Of a DNA stretch of 7,921 bases, positions 1 through 7,047 are shown one piece after another. This DNA is from Acidimicrobiia bacterium (GTDB taxonomy: Bacteria > Actinomycetota > Acidimicrobiia > Acidimicrobiales > Ilumatobacteraceae): NCBI GenBank assembly GCA_030425785.1, contig JAUHYJ010000155.1, forward strand, positions 1 to 7,921, read 5' to 3'. Both the position numbers and the translations under genes were made by a program. How positions within the stretch are numbered: the first letter of the stretch is position 1; the number at the start of each line of letters is the position of its first letter. The notes beneath the pieces were generated by a model. It was not told where the DNA came from and did not search any database. It saw only the letters and a program-made list of their open reading frames with translations.

Positions 1-3000
1 GCTGTGCCAGTTGAAGATCTCGAAGTCGATCGTCGGCGCACCCGGCACCGGCCCGTCGTCGCTGCTCCAGGGCTCGAGGTTGTCGAACTCGATCACCGAC
101 GCATCGGTGCCGAGCGTGGCGAGCGACACACCGGAGTTGCTCGCGGCGTCGTAGAAGATCTCCATGTCGGCCCAGTACGGGGCCATCATGTCGCTCGGGT
201 CCTCGAGCAGACCGGTGGCCCAGTGCGGCGCCCCGATCGGTGTCGGTGCGTACGGGAACGGACCAGCCGTGCTGTCGAAGAACGCGAACCCGTCGTCGGT
301 GAAGTTGATGCCGCTCGTCGGGTCCTCGTAGAACTCGGTCGGGGGCATCGAGGTCGCGAAGGCGGTGTACACCACGCTGTCACCCTCGACCAGCGGGTCG
401 GGGCCGATGCCGAAGTCCTCGAGGTTGATGTAGCCACCCGTGAGGGGCAACGAGCACACCGCAGGCTCGTCGATGTTCGTGAAGGCCACGTACTCGCCCT
501 CGGTGCCGTACGACGTCGCCATGACGCCCGTCCACGTGATCGTGTCGCCGTCGACGGCGACCGAGCCGGAGCTCGCGGCGACCGAGCCGTCGACGAGCGC
601 GGCGCCGTCGGGGATCGTGTCGGTGATCGTGTAGGCGAGGTCCTCGCTGAGGACGTTCGGCAGCACGGTGATCTCGTAGTCGACCACGTCACCGGGGACC
701 GCGTCCGCGACGGACGCGGACTTGGCGACATCGTCGTCGAGCTTGGTGATCGTCAACGGGATCGACCCGATGTTGGACGGGTTGCCCGGGTCGGTACCCA
801 GGGTGACCCAGCCGTAGAAGACGTCACCCGGCTGCGGATCGTCGAGATCCCACAGGACCCGGAGGTCGAACGGCTCGAGCTGCGCCTGGGCGCTCGGGCC
901 CTCGACGGTGACGTTGCCCGCGGAGGTGCCGTCGAGCACCGCGGTGGCGAGCGTGATCGCGTCCGGGGTGTCGGCCGACTCCTGCCAGTTCTGCACCAGC
1001 ACCCAATAGGTGCCCGGCGCCGGGTCGTCGAGGACGACCTTCTCGAAGGCCGTGCCCGAGGCCGACAGGGCGACGAGCTCGGCCTCCTCGGCGACGCCGT
1101 CACCGTTCGCGTCGAGGCCGACCCAGAGGTCGACGTCGGGCGACTCGGACGCCGTGATCTCGAACACCGCGTGCGTCGTGCCCGGCGCGATGTCGACCAG
1201 TTCGACGAAGATGCCCTCGGGGTCGTTGTAGGGGTCGCCGTTGGTCGGGTCCTGCGGGAGTTCCTCGGTGCGCAGCTCGGCGGCGACCACGCCGTCGACG
1301 CTCGCCACGAGGTCGGAGATCTCGACCGAGGTCAGGCCGCGGACCAGGTCGGACCCGGCGTCGCGACGGGTCACCAGATCGATCTGACCCGGCAGATCGC
1401 CCGTCTTCGGCTGCACGGCGATCGGCAGGTGTGCCGCCGGCACCGCAGCGTCCGGGGCCAGGTCGATCCGGCCGAAGACGTCGGCGCCGGTGGACAGGCC
1501 CGCGACGTCGACCGCGATCTCGACCGACACCGACTCGCCCGGGGCGAGCGTGAACGACGACGGCTCGATCGAGACGGGGCCGGGGAACGTCGCCGACGCC
1601 GTCCAGGTCACCGCCGTGGCCGCCGTGCTCGTGAACGTGCGGACGAACGTGCACTCGAGCAGGCAGGCGCCGTTGGCGATGTGCGCGTTGTTGATCGACG
1701 TCGGGTCACCACCCGCCGCCGGGTCGGCGCCGAGGTAGTCCGACTCGGTCTCGTCCAGGACGAGTGCCGCGTTGGCCGCGACGTCGATCTGGACACGACC
1801 GGAGCCGACGTCGAAGGGATCGGCCGGCGTCTCGCCGTCTTCCTTGGTCACCCCATCGGTGATCGCGGTCGTCTCCATCGCCGACTGCACCTGCGCCGGC
1901 GTCCAGTCGGGGTGCAGCGCCATCAGGAGCGCCGCCGACCCGGCGAGGTGCGGGCTCGCCATGGAGGTGCCCGACAGGTAGGTGTAGGTCACCTCGCCGT
2001 ACTTGCCGTGAGCCGCCCAGATGGCGACGCCCGGTGCGGCGACGGTCGGCATCAGGGTGTCGCCCGCCGTCGAACGGTTCGGACCGCGCGAGCTGAAGCT
2101 CGCGGTCGCGTCCGGGTCGGGAACGGCCGCCGTGATGGTCGCGACCGGCTGCGGGTCGACGCCCTCGTTCCAGGCCGTCACCCAGTCCTTGACCGCCTGG
2201 CCTTCGGCCTGGTCGATGTGGATGCCGGGGATCACGTGGAAGTCGGCGACTTCGCCGGGACCGTTGTCGGCGTGCACGAACCCGCCGGCACCGGAAGCGG
2301 CGGCGTTCTCGCTCTTCTCGACGCGTGCGTAGGTGCCGCGATCGCAGACCACGATCTCGCCCTCGAACGTGCCAGCCGGCCACGGCGACTCGGACACGCC
2401 GTCGTCGGGATCACCGATCGCGCAGAGCGCGTTGTTCTCGACGCCCTTGTCGAGGATGTACTGGGGCAGGTCACCGGCGTAGACCACCGGCGCCGTGTAC
2501 TCGGTGGTGGTGTTCGAGCGGCCCACCATGTCGCCCGGAGGCGCGGAGCTGCCACCGTTCATGCCGACGAGGCTGTTCTGCGACGGCCGATCGTGCGTGG
2601 TGGCCGCGACGTGTGCCAGCCACGGGGCGGCGGGCGAGCCGACCGTCGCGGAGCCTGGGCCCTCGTTGCCGGCCGAGTGGGCGACGAAGACGCCGGCGGC
2701 GCGGGCGGCCAGGAAGGCGAGATCGTCGGCGCTCGACCACGGGTCGGACGGGGTCTCGGAGCCGATCGAGTAGTTGAGGACCGAGACGCCGTCCGCGATC
2801 GCCTGGTCGACCGCAGCGACGGCGCCGGCGCTCGTGCAGTAGCCCTCGCCGAGCGATTCGTCGCCGCAGGTCCGGTAGCTGATGATGTTCGCGTGTGGCG
2901 CGACGCCCGAGATCGTGGCGCCGTCGGGGCCGACGCCGTTCACGACGTTGCCGGCCGCGGTCGACGCGGTGTGCGAGCCGTGGCCGTCGTGGTCGAGGCT

Positions 3001-3801
3001 GTTGATGCCGGAGGCGTCGTCGTCGGCGAAGAAGTCGTAGGCGCCGATCAGCTTCGCGTTGCAGCTGAAGCCGGTCTGGAACTGCTCGGCGTTCGCCGGG
3101 TCGCAGGCGCCGACGTAGACACCGTCGCCATAGGGGTTGGTGTGGGTGTAGCCGTCGTCGCCGGTGGCGGCGAACGACGGGTTCTCGGGGTTGATGCCCG
3201 AGTCGATGATGCCGACGATGATGCCCTCACCCTGGGTCGCGACGCCGGTGGCCGCGCCGCTCCAGACCGCCGGCGCACCGATGTAGGCGGGGCCGAGGTC
3301 GGTGCGCAGGCGCGTGATGCGGTTCTTCTCGATGTCCGCGACGCCCGGCAGGCGGAGCACGGTGCTCGCCTCCTGCGGGGTCAGCCAGACCGCGAGTCCG
3401 TTCGTGGCGTTCGTGTAGCGGAACGGGACGTCGAGGCTGCGCCCGAGTGCGGTGCCCATCCGGTCGAGCAGTTCGGCATGCTTGCCCTCGAGGTACGCGA
3501 CGTAGGCCTGAGCGTCGGCGGTGTCGACGTCGAGCACCTCGACACCCGTCACGGCCGGCGTCGTCGCCTGGAGGCCGGCGATGCCGCCGGCGTAGGTCGC
3601 GAGCGGCGGGTCGTCGAGGGTGACGATCCAGTAGCCCTCGGTCTCGCCCTTGATCCGGTCGGGCGTCACCACGGTGATGTCGTCCGATGGGAGGTACGTC
3701 AGTTCGTCGACGGGTGTCGGCGCCTCCTGTCGGGCACTCGCGGCGCTGGCGCCGGTCGCCACCACCACGAACGCCGCCACACACGCAACGAGTCGCTTCA
3801 T
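1..3801 (-). CDS. Secreted multidomain subtilisin-like serine protease (S8 family), C-terminus beyond window
   Basis: An exported subtilase that should cleave proteins outside the cell. ATG at 3801 follows GGAGGG with a 6-nt gap; 1267 codons run to the left edge without a stop. Residues 1-23 are a signal peptide (MKRL, hydrophobic core, ASA sites at 18-20 and 21-23). Residues ~52-163 resemble an I9 inhibitor propeptide. The catalytic triad is D200 (IIDSGIN), H274 (DGHGSHTA) and S613 (GTSMASPH), with oxyanion N379 (SAGNEGPG). The long H-to-S gap holds a PA domain (~430-550, with GEIVVCDRG around C486). After the catalytic domain come an Fn3-like region (~690-795, CLLEC at 713-717), a PPC-like beta domain (~860-940) containing an EF-hand-type loop at 897-908 (DANGDGVAEEAE), a DUF11-like domain (~1015-1100), and an aromatic-rich module (~1105 onward) I cannot name. 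All catalytic residues are intact. Family assignment is certain; C-terminal domain names are by pattern only; substrate unknown. Whether it ends in a surface anchor cannot be seen. Confidence 0.97.
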   Translation of the reverse strand, partial: MKRLVACVAAFVVVATGASAASARQEAPTPVDELTYLPSDDITVVTPDRIKGETEGYWIVTLDDPPLATYAGGIAGLQATTPAVTGVEVLDVDTADAQAYVAYLEGKHAELLDRMGTALGRSLDVPFRYTNATNGLAVWLTPQEASTVLRLPGVADIEKNRITRLRTDLGPAYIGAPAVWSGAATGVATQGEGIIVGIIDSGINPENPSFAATGDDGYTHTNPYGDGVYVGACDPANAEQFQTGFSCNAKLIGAYDFFADDDASGINSLDHDGHGSHTASTAAGNVVNGVGPDGATISGVAPHANIISYRTCGDESLGEGYCTSAGAVAAVDQAIADGVSVLNYSIGSETPSDPWSSADDLAFLAARAAGVFVAHSAGNEGPGSATVGSPAAPWLAHVAATTHDRPSQNSLVGMNGGSSAPPGDMVGRSNTTTEYTAPVVYAGDLPQYILDKGVENNALCAIGDPDDGVSESPWPAGTFEGEIVVCDRGTYARVEKSENAAASGAGGFVHADNGPGEVADFHVIPGIHIDQAEGQAVKDWVTAWNEGVDPQPVATITAAVPDPDATASFSSRGPNRSTAGDTLMPTVAAPGVAIWAAHGKYGEVTYTYLSGTSMASPHLAGSAALLMALHPDWTPAQVQSAMETTAITDGVTKEDGETPADPFDVGSGRVQIDVAANAALVLDETESDYLGADPAAGGDPTSINNAHIANGACLLECTFVRTFTSTAATAVTWTASATFPGPVSIEPSSFTLAPGESVSVEIAVDVAGLSTGADVFGRIDLAPDAAVPAAHLPIAVQPKTGDLPGQIDLVTRRDAGSDLVRGLTSVEISDLVASVDGVVAAELRTEELPQDPTNGDPYNDPEGIFVELVDIAPGTTHAVFEITASESPDVDLWVGLDANGDGVAEEAELVALSASGTAFEKVVLDDPAPGTYWVLVQNWQESADTPDAITLATAVLDGTSAGNVTVEGPSAQAQLEPFDLRVLWDLDDPQPGDVFYGWVTLGTDPGNPSNIGSIPLTITKLDDDVAKSASVADAVPGDVVDYEITVLPNVLSEDLAYTITDTIPDGAALVDGSVAASSGSVAVDGDTITWTGVMATSYGTEGEYVAFTNIDEPAVCSLPLTGGYINLEDFGIGPDPLVEGDSVVYTAFATSMPPTEFYEDPTSGINFTDDGFAFFDSTAGPFPYAPTPIGAPHWATGLLEDPSDMMAPYWADMEIFYDAASNSGVSLATLGTDASVIEFDNLEPWSSDDGPVPGAPTIDFEIFNWHS

Positions 3802-3807
3802 CAGGTT

Positions 3808-3813
3808 CCCTCC
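3808..3813 (-). promoter_or_regulatory. Ribosome binding site of the subtilase gene
   Basis: On the minus strand GGAGGG lies 6 nt before the ATG at 3801, a strong Shine-Dalgarno match at normal spacing. It fixes the start of the protease and agrees with the signal peptide that begins directly at this ATG. Confidence 0.8.
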
Positions 3814-3930
3814 AGGTTGGGACGATGCGGAGCGAGGACGATTCGAGATCGACCGGCGGTCCCGCCACCGATCTGGGCTGCCGCTCCGCGAGACGGCCAG
3901 GTGACGGACAGTAGTCAAGCGGTCACAGCC

Positions 3931-3943
3931 ATCCGGAACGGAT
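3931..3943. promoter_or_regulatory. Short inverted repeat, possible operator for the subtilase
   Basis: ATCCG-GAA-CGGAT is a perfect 5-bp inverted repeat with a 3-bp centre, about 130 bp upstream of the protease start. If the -35-like TTGACC at 3972-3967 is used, this dyad would sit near the transcription start, where a repressor could act. A 5-bp dyad can arise by chance, so this is a weak call. Confidence 0.2.
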
Positions 3944-3967
3944 CGTGCAAAGTCTGGTCAGAGATGG

Positions 3968-3981
3968 GTCAAATGTTTCAC
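3968..3981. promoter_or_regulatory. AT-richer dyad overlapping a -35-like element of the subtilase
   Basis: The 14-bp sequence GTCAAATGTTTCAC fits the symmetric pattern GTnAAAnnTTTnAC, with 10 of 14 positions symmetric. It stands out as AT-rich in a GC-rich region. On the minus strand TTGACC (3972-3967) overlaps it and resembles a sigma-70 -35 hexamer. The hexamer 17 nt downstream (TGCACG) is a poor -10, so the promoter itself is not established. The dyad has the look of an operator for a dimeric regulator, but no family can be assigned. Confidence 0.25.
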
Positions 3982-4123
3982 CCCCTGTCCCCCGCCACCT
4001 GACTCCCGTCCCGTGTCCCACGAGCCGCCGGCGCGCACGCCCGCCGACGGCGTACCGCGCCCAGGGGAACCGACGACCGACGCAACAGGACATACGTATC
4101 AGGTGGTCGACGGCGCAGACCGC

Positions 4124-4129
4124 TAGTCT
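4124..4129 (+). promoter_or_regulatory. Putative -10 element giving a leaderless trpS transcript
   Basis: TAGTCT fits the actinobacterial -10 pattern TAnnnT and ends 8 nt before the GTG start of trpS at 4138. Transcription would then begin at or within a few bases of the start codon. No Shine-Dalgarno sequence precedes the GTG, and no -35-like hexamer is seen 17-18 nt upstream. Both observations fit leaderless expression, which is common in actinobacteria. Not proven without 5'-end mapping. Confidence 0.5.
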
Positions 4130-4137
4130 GCTCGGCC

Positions 4138-5133
4138 GTGACACGCGTGCTCTCTTGCATCCAGCCGACCGGCGACGTCCATCTGGGCAACTACCTGGGC
4201 GCGCTGCGGAACTGGGAGCGCGGCCAGCACGACAAGGACGTGTTCCACGGCATCGTCGACCTGCACGCACTCACGGTGACCGAGCAGCCCGGGGTGGTGG
4301 GCGAGCGCACGCTCGCGCTCGGGGCGATGCTCTTCGCGATCGGGCTCGACCCGAACGTGGCCACCGTGTTCGTCCAGAGCCACGTGCCCGAACACGCGCA
4401 GCTCGGCTGGGTGATGGAATGCACCATCTCGTACGGCGAACTGAGCCGGATGACGCAGTTCAAGGACAAGACGTCCAAGCGCGAGGGGCAGTTCATCTCG
4501 GCCGGGCTGTTCTCGTACCCGGCGCTCCAGGCCGCGGACATCATCCTCTACGACACCGACGAGGTCCCCGTCGGCGACGATCAGCGCCAACACGTCGAGA
4601 TCACCCGCGACGCAGCGATCCGGTTCAACCACCGGTTCGGTGAGACGTTCGTCGTCCCCGACGCCGTCATCCCGGCGGCCGGCGCCCGCGTGATGGATCT
4701 GCAGGACCCGACGTCCAAGATGTCGAAGTCCGGCGACACCGACAGCGGGTGCGTGATGATGCTCGATGATCCGAAGGCGATCATGAAGAAGTTCAAGCGG
4801 GCGGTCACCGACTCCGACACGGGGCCGGACGCGGTGCGCTACGACGTCGCGGCGAAGCCCGGGGTCTCGAGCCTGCTCGACATCCTCGCGGCGGTCACCG
4901 ACCGTACGCCGCAGCAGGCCGCCGAGGGGTACTCCCAGTACGGCAAGCTCAAGGTCGACACCGGCGAGGCCGTCGTCGCGATGCTCGAGCCGATCCAGTC
5001 CCGATACGACGAGCTGATGAGCGATCCGGCCGAACTCACCCGTCTGCTCCAGATCGGTGCCGACCGGGCGCGCGAGGTCGCCTCGGCGACGCTGCGGCGG
5101 GCCTACGACGCCATCGGGCTGCTCCCGAGCTGA
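4138..5133 (+). CDS. trpS: Tryptophanyl-tRNA synthetase
   Basis: Charges tRNA-Trp with tryptophan using ATP in the cytoplasm; essential for translation. The 331-residue length is normal for the bacterial enzyme. It opens with SCIQPTGDVHLGNYLGAL: HLGN at 15-18 is the class I HIGH motif, and KMSKS is intact at 194-198. AADIILYDTDEVPVGDDQ follows the family pattern, with D134 at the position of the aspartate that reads the tryptophan indole, and QHVEITRD follows as expected. The family usually has SGIQPTG; here residue 7 is Cys, a mild change. GTG at 4138 is chosen because the conserved N-terminus begins at once and there is no room for more; a second GTG at 4147 is less likely. There is no Shine-Dalgarno, but a -10 element sits just upstream. 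The MATE gene lies downstream on the same strand, 138 bp away. Confidence 0.98.
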   Translation: MTRVLSCIQPTGDVHLGNYLGALRNWERGQHDKDVFHGIVDLHALTVTEQPGVVGERTLALGAMLFAIGLDPNVATVFVQSHVPEHAQLGWVMECTISYGELSRMTQFKDKTSKREGQFISAGLFSYPALQAADIILYDTDEVPVGDDQRQHVEITRDAAIRFNHRFGETFVVPDAVIPAAGARVMDLQDPTSKMSKSGDTDSGCVMMLDDPKAIMKKFKRAVTDSDTGPDAVRYDVAAKPGVSSLLDILAAVTDRTPQQAAEGYSQYGKLKVDTGEAVVAMLEPIQSRYDELMSDPAELTRLLQIGADRAREVASATLRRAYDAIGLLPS

Positions 5134-5143
5134 CCGCACCACC

Positions 5144-5275
5144 GTGACCACGACCCCGCGGCAGGGCTCCCGGCCCGAGCCGGATCGGCGCCGGGGCCAC
5201 GCCGTCGCCCTGGCGCTCGTCCTCGACACCGTCTCGTCGTCGTTCGAGAACGGACACCTCGGGGGGCGGCCGTGA
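5144..5275 (+). CDS. Possible small ORF (43 aa) between trpS and the MATE gene
   Basis: I do not recognise this protein. GTG at 5144 lies 10 nt after the trpS stop and the TGA at 5273-5275 overlaps the GTG of the MATE gene (GTGA at 5272-5275), the usual arrangement for coupled genes. Nearly all third codon positions (about 41 of 43) are G or C while second positions are near 60% GC, which is coding-like. The first half is Arg/Pro-rich and polar; the second half contains AVALALVLDTVSSSFENG, which could form a helix. No Shine-Dalgarno is seen before the GTG. The same frame extends back into trpS (ATG at 5057), but that part is out of phase with a certain gene and is probably not translated. It may equally be a plain spacer in a GC-rich genome. 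Confidence 0.35.
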   Translation: MTTTPRQGSRPEPDRRRGHAVALALVLDTVSSSFENGHLGGRP

Positions 5276-6573
5276 CCGACGTGGCGGACCGCCGCACGGT
5301 CGACCGTCGGATCCTGTCGCTCGCCGTCCCGGCGCTCGGATCGCTCGCCGTCGAGCCCGTCTACGTCCTCGTCGACACGGCGATCGTCGGTCAGCTCGGT
5401 ACCGAGGAACTCGCCGGGCTCGCGGTCGCCGCCGCCGTGTTGGCCCTCGTGTTCGCCGGCGCGAACTTCCTGACCTACGGCACCACCGAACGCGTCGCCC
5501 GCCGGTTGGGAGCCGGGCAGACGGCGTCCGCGGCGAACGTCGGCGTTCAGGCACTGTGGCTGGCGGGTCTGGCGGGTGTGCCGATCGCCATCGCGATCGG
5601 CGTCTTCGCGCGACCGCTGGTCGCGCTGTTCGGTACCTCGGACGCCGCGCTCGGCCACGCAGACACGTACCTCTCGTGGAGCGCGATCGGCATCCCGTTC
5701 TTCTTGGTGACCCTCGCCGCGCAAGGTACCTTCCGCGGCGAATCCGACTACATGACTCCGCTGTGGGTGCTGCTCGCCGCCAACGTCGCGAACCTCGTCA
5801 TCGAGCTGGTGTTCGTCTTCGTACTCGACATGGGGGTCGCCGGTTCGGCGTTGTCGACCGTGATCGCGCAGATCGGTGCGTCGATCGCCTTCCTGGTCCT
5901 GCTGCGCCGCCGCCTCGCGGCTGCGACCGTTCGTCGCCCGAATCGTGCCGAGATCGCTCCGCTGATGACCGCCGGCAAGCACCTGCTGCTGCGCGTCTTC
6001 GCGATGCTCGCCGTGTTCACGGGCGCCGCCGCCGTGGCGGCCCGCATCGACGACGAGACACTCGCTGCTCACCAGATCGTGAACAGCATGTTCATCTTCC
6101 TCGCGCTCGTGCTCGACGCGTTCGCCGTACCCGCGCACACCCTCGTCGCCGAGGAGCAGGGTCGTGACGACACCGTGGCCGCGCGCTTCGTGGCCACTCG
6201 CTCGGTGTGGATGTCGGTCGTTGTCAGCGTCGGACTCGGCGCGCTCATCGTGGCGACGTCGCGCTGGCTCCCCCACGTCTTCAGCGACGACCCCGATGTG
6301 CTGCACCGTGCCACGATCGGCCTGCTCTGGCTGGCGGTCCTGATCGTGCCCGGCGCGATCGCCTTCGCCCACGACGGCATCCTCATCGGCGCCGGCGACT
6401 ACCGCTTCTTGGGGCTCGCCGCCGTCGGCTACCTGGTGGCGGTCGTCCCGATCGCCGTGCTGACGCTCGCGACCCCCGAGCTCGGCATCGGTGGCATCTG
6501 GGCCGGCCTCCTGGTCTGGATGATCCTGCGGGCCGTCGTCAACGACCGCCGCACCCGACACGTCCTGCGCTGA
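5272..6573 (+). CDS. MATE family exporter, DinF-like
   Basis: A cation-coupled membrane antiporter of the multidrug and toxic compound extrusion family; substrate unknown. The 433 residues are mostly hydrophobic segments, consistent with the family's twelve helices in two six-helix halves. The first helix region has LAVPALGSLAVEPVYVLVD followed by TAIVGQLG; D35 matches the conserved TM1 acidic residue of DinF-type members. GTEELAGLAVA and the TYGTTERVARRLGAG loop are also typical, and the second half (LAAHQIVNSMFIFLALVLDAF) repeats the fold. GTG at 5272 gives a short cytoplasmic N-terminus before helix 1; a G-run at 5261-5266 serves as a weak Shine-Dalgarno. It is probably co-transcribed with trpS, although the pairing has no obvious functional logic. 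DinF relatives are linked to oxidative or DNA-damage stress in some bacteria, but no LexA-like site is seen here. It converges with the HD gene, with only 12 bp between stops. Confidence 0.95.
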   Translation: MTDVADRRTVDRRILSLAVPALGSLAVEPVYVLVDTAIVGQLGTEELAGLAVAAAVLALVFAGANFLTYGTTERVARRLGAGQTASAANVGVQALWLAGLAGVPIAIAIGVFARPLVALFGTSDAALGHADTYLSWSAIGIPFFLVTLAAQGTFRGESDYMTPLWVLLAANVANLVIELVFVFVLDMGVAGSALSTVIAQIGASIAFLVLLRRRLAAATVRRPNRAEIAPLMTAGKHLLLRVFAMLAVFTGAAAVAARIDDETLAAHQIVNSMFIFLALVLDAFAVPAHTLVAEEQGRDDTVAARFVATRSVWMSVVVSVGLGALIVATSRWLPHVFSDDPDVLHRATIGLLWLAVLIVPGAIAFAHDGILIGAGDYRFLGLAAVGYLVAVVPIAVLTLATPELGIGGIWAGLLVWMILRAVVNDRRTRHVLR

Positions 6574-6585
6574 GATGCTCGCCGG

Positions 6586-7047
6586 TCAGGCCCGGTCGCA
6601 GGCCCGGAGGGTCTCGTAGGCCGGACCACGCTCGTCGATCAGCTCGACGGTGGCCGGGTCGCTGCCGGCCGCGTCCGCGAGGACGGATCCGATGTGTTCG
6701 TGGTCGTGATAGGCGCGGAATCGCTCGGTCCGCGAGCCGACGATCGAGGCGAGCACCCGCTCCCACGTGCCGAGGTTCGACTCGATCTTGCCCACGTCGT
6801 GCAGCAGTGCGCCTGCGATCTCGGCTCGGGTGGCCTCGGGGCGAGCGGCGACGAACCGCCGGGCGACCTTCGCCGAGTGGACGCGGTCGAGGTCGGACAT
6901 CCGACGCCACAGCTCGACCTCGCCCGGCAGGAGCTGCGACTCGGCCCACGCCTCCTCATCGGGGTCGGGCTCGTGACGTCGCAGCGACCAGAACAGCCGC
7001 GCGGCGAGATGGTGCGGCATCGTCAGCACGTGGAGTGGACGGCTCAT
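6586..7047 (-). CDS. HD-domain protein, putative metal-dependent phosphohydrolase
   Basis: A 153-residue single-domain protein. The HD superfamily signature is present: H57 (DLDRVHSAKVARRF), H83-D84 (ALLHDVGKIES), a His-rich stretch YHDHEHIG at 113-120, and D151 (LRACDRA) near the C-terminus as the likely last metal ligand. HD domains hydrolyse phosphate esters, often of nucleotides or cyclic dinucleotides, using divalent metals; the substrate here is unknown. LLHDVGK followed by HEHIG recalls HDIG/HD-GYP-type proteins, but the full HD-GYP motif is absent. Residues 1-50 are basic and aromatic, without signal peptide or membrane segment. The ATG at 7047 overlaps the stop of the recombinase gene (ATGA, 7044-7047) and a GGGGG run lies about 8 nt upstream, so translation is probably coupled to the recombinase. 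The same frame stays open far upstream, but that part is antisense-phase noise inside the recombinase gene. Confidence 0.88.
   Translation of the reverse strand: MSRPLHVLTMPHHLAARLFWSLRRHEPDPDEEAWAESQLLPGEVELWRRMSDLDRVHSAKVARRFVAARPEATRAEIAGALLHDVGKIESNLGTWERVLASIVGSRTERFRAYHDHEHIGSVLADAAGSDPATVELIDERGPAYETLRACDRA

Larger units (their letters stand above)
3802..4137. other. Divergent intergenic region between the subtilase and trpS
   Basis: 336 bp with no convincing gene on either strand; short frames here are extensions of frames antisense or out of phase to the flanking genes. It must hold the promoters of both divergent genes. Visible elements: the protease RBS (3808-3813); an imperfect GC-rich inverted repeat with GATCG/CGATC ends and a GGCGG/CCGCC core (3847-3873), which would lie in the protease leader; a dyad ATCCG-GAA-CGGAT (3931-3943); an AT-richer dyad (3968-3981) overlapping a -35-like TTGACC on the minus strand; an 8-bp palindrome ATACGTAT (4092-4099); and the trpS -10 (4124-4129). 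I see no T-box, riboswitch or terminator. Confidence 0.7.

Noticed and set aside
3847..3873. GC-rich inverted repeat in the protease leader as a terminator or riboswitch
   Set aside because: The stem is short and imperfect, with a very tight loop and no T-run. It could form by chance in such GC-rich sequence.
4..4002. A 1332-codon open frame on the plus strand
   Set aside because: It is in exact codon register with the subtilase on the opposite strand. Its stops would need TTA, CTA or TCA codons in the protease, which are rare in GC-rich genomes and absent here. The product is Arg/Gly/Asp/Val-rich low-complexity protein with no recognisable domain, whereas the opposite strand has signal peptide, full catalytic triad and RBS.
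3802..4137. T-box or tryptophan attenuator controlling trpS
   Set aside because: No T-box consensus, no Trp-codon leader peptide and no terminator hairpin is visible, and the -10 element leaves no room for a leader.
4123..6561. An 812-codon open frame on the minus strand
   Set aside because: Same artefact: antisense in codon register to trpS and the MATE gene, both clearly identified. Composition is Arg/His/Asp-rich without domains, and it spans two unrelated genes.
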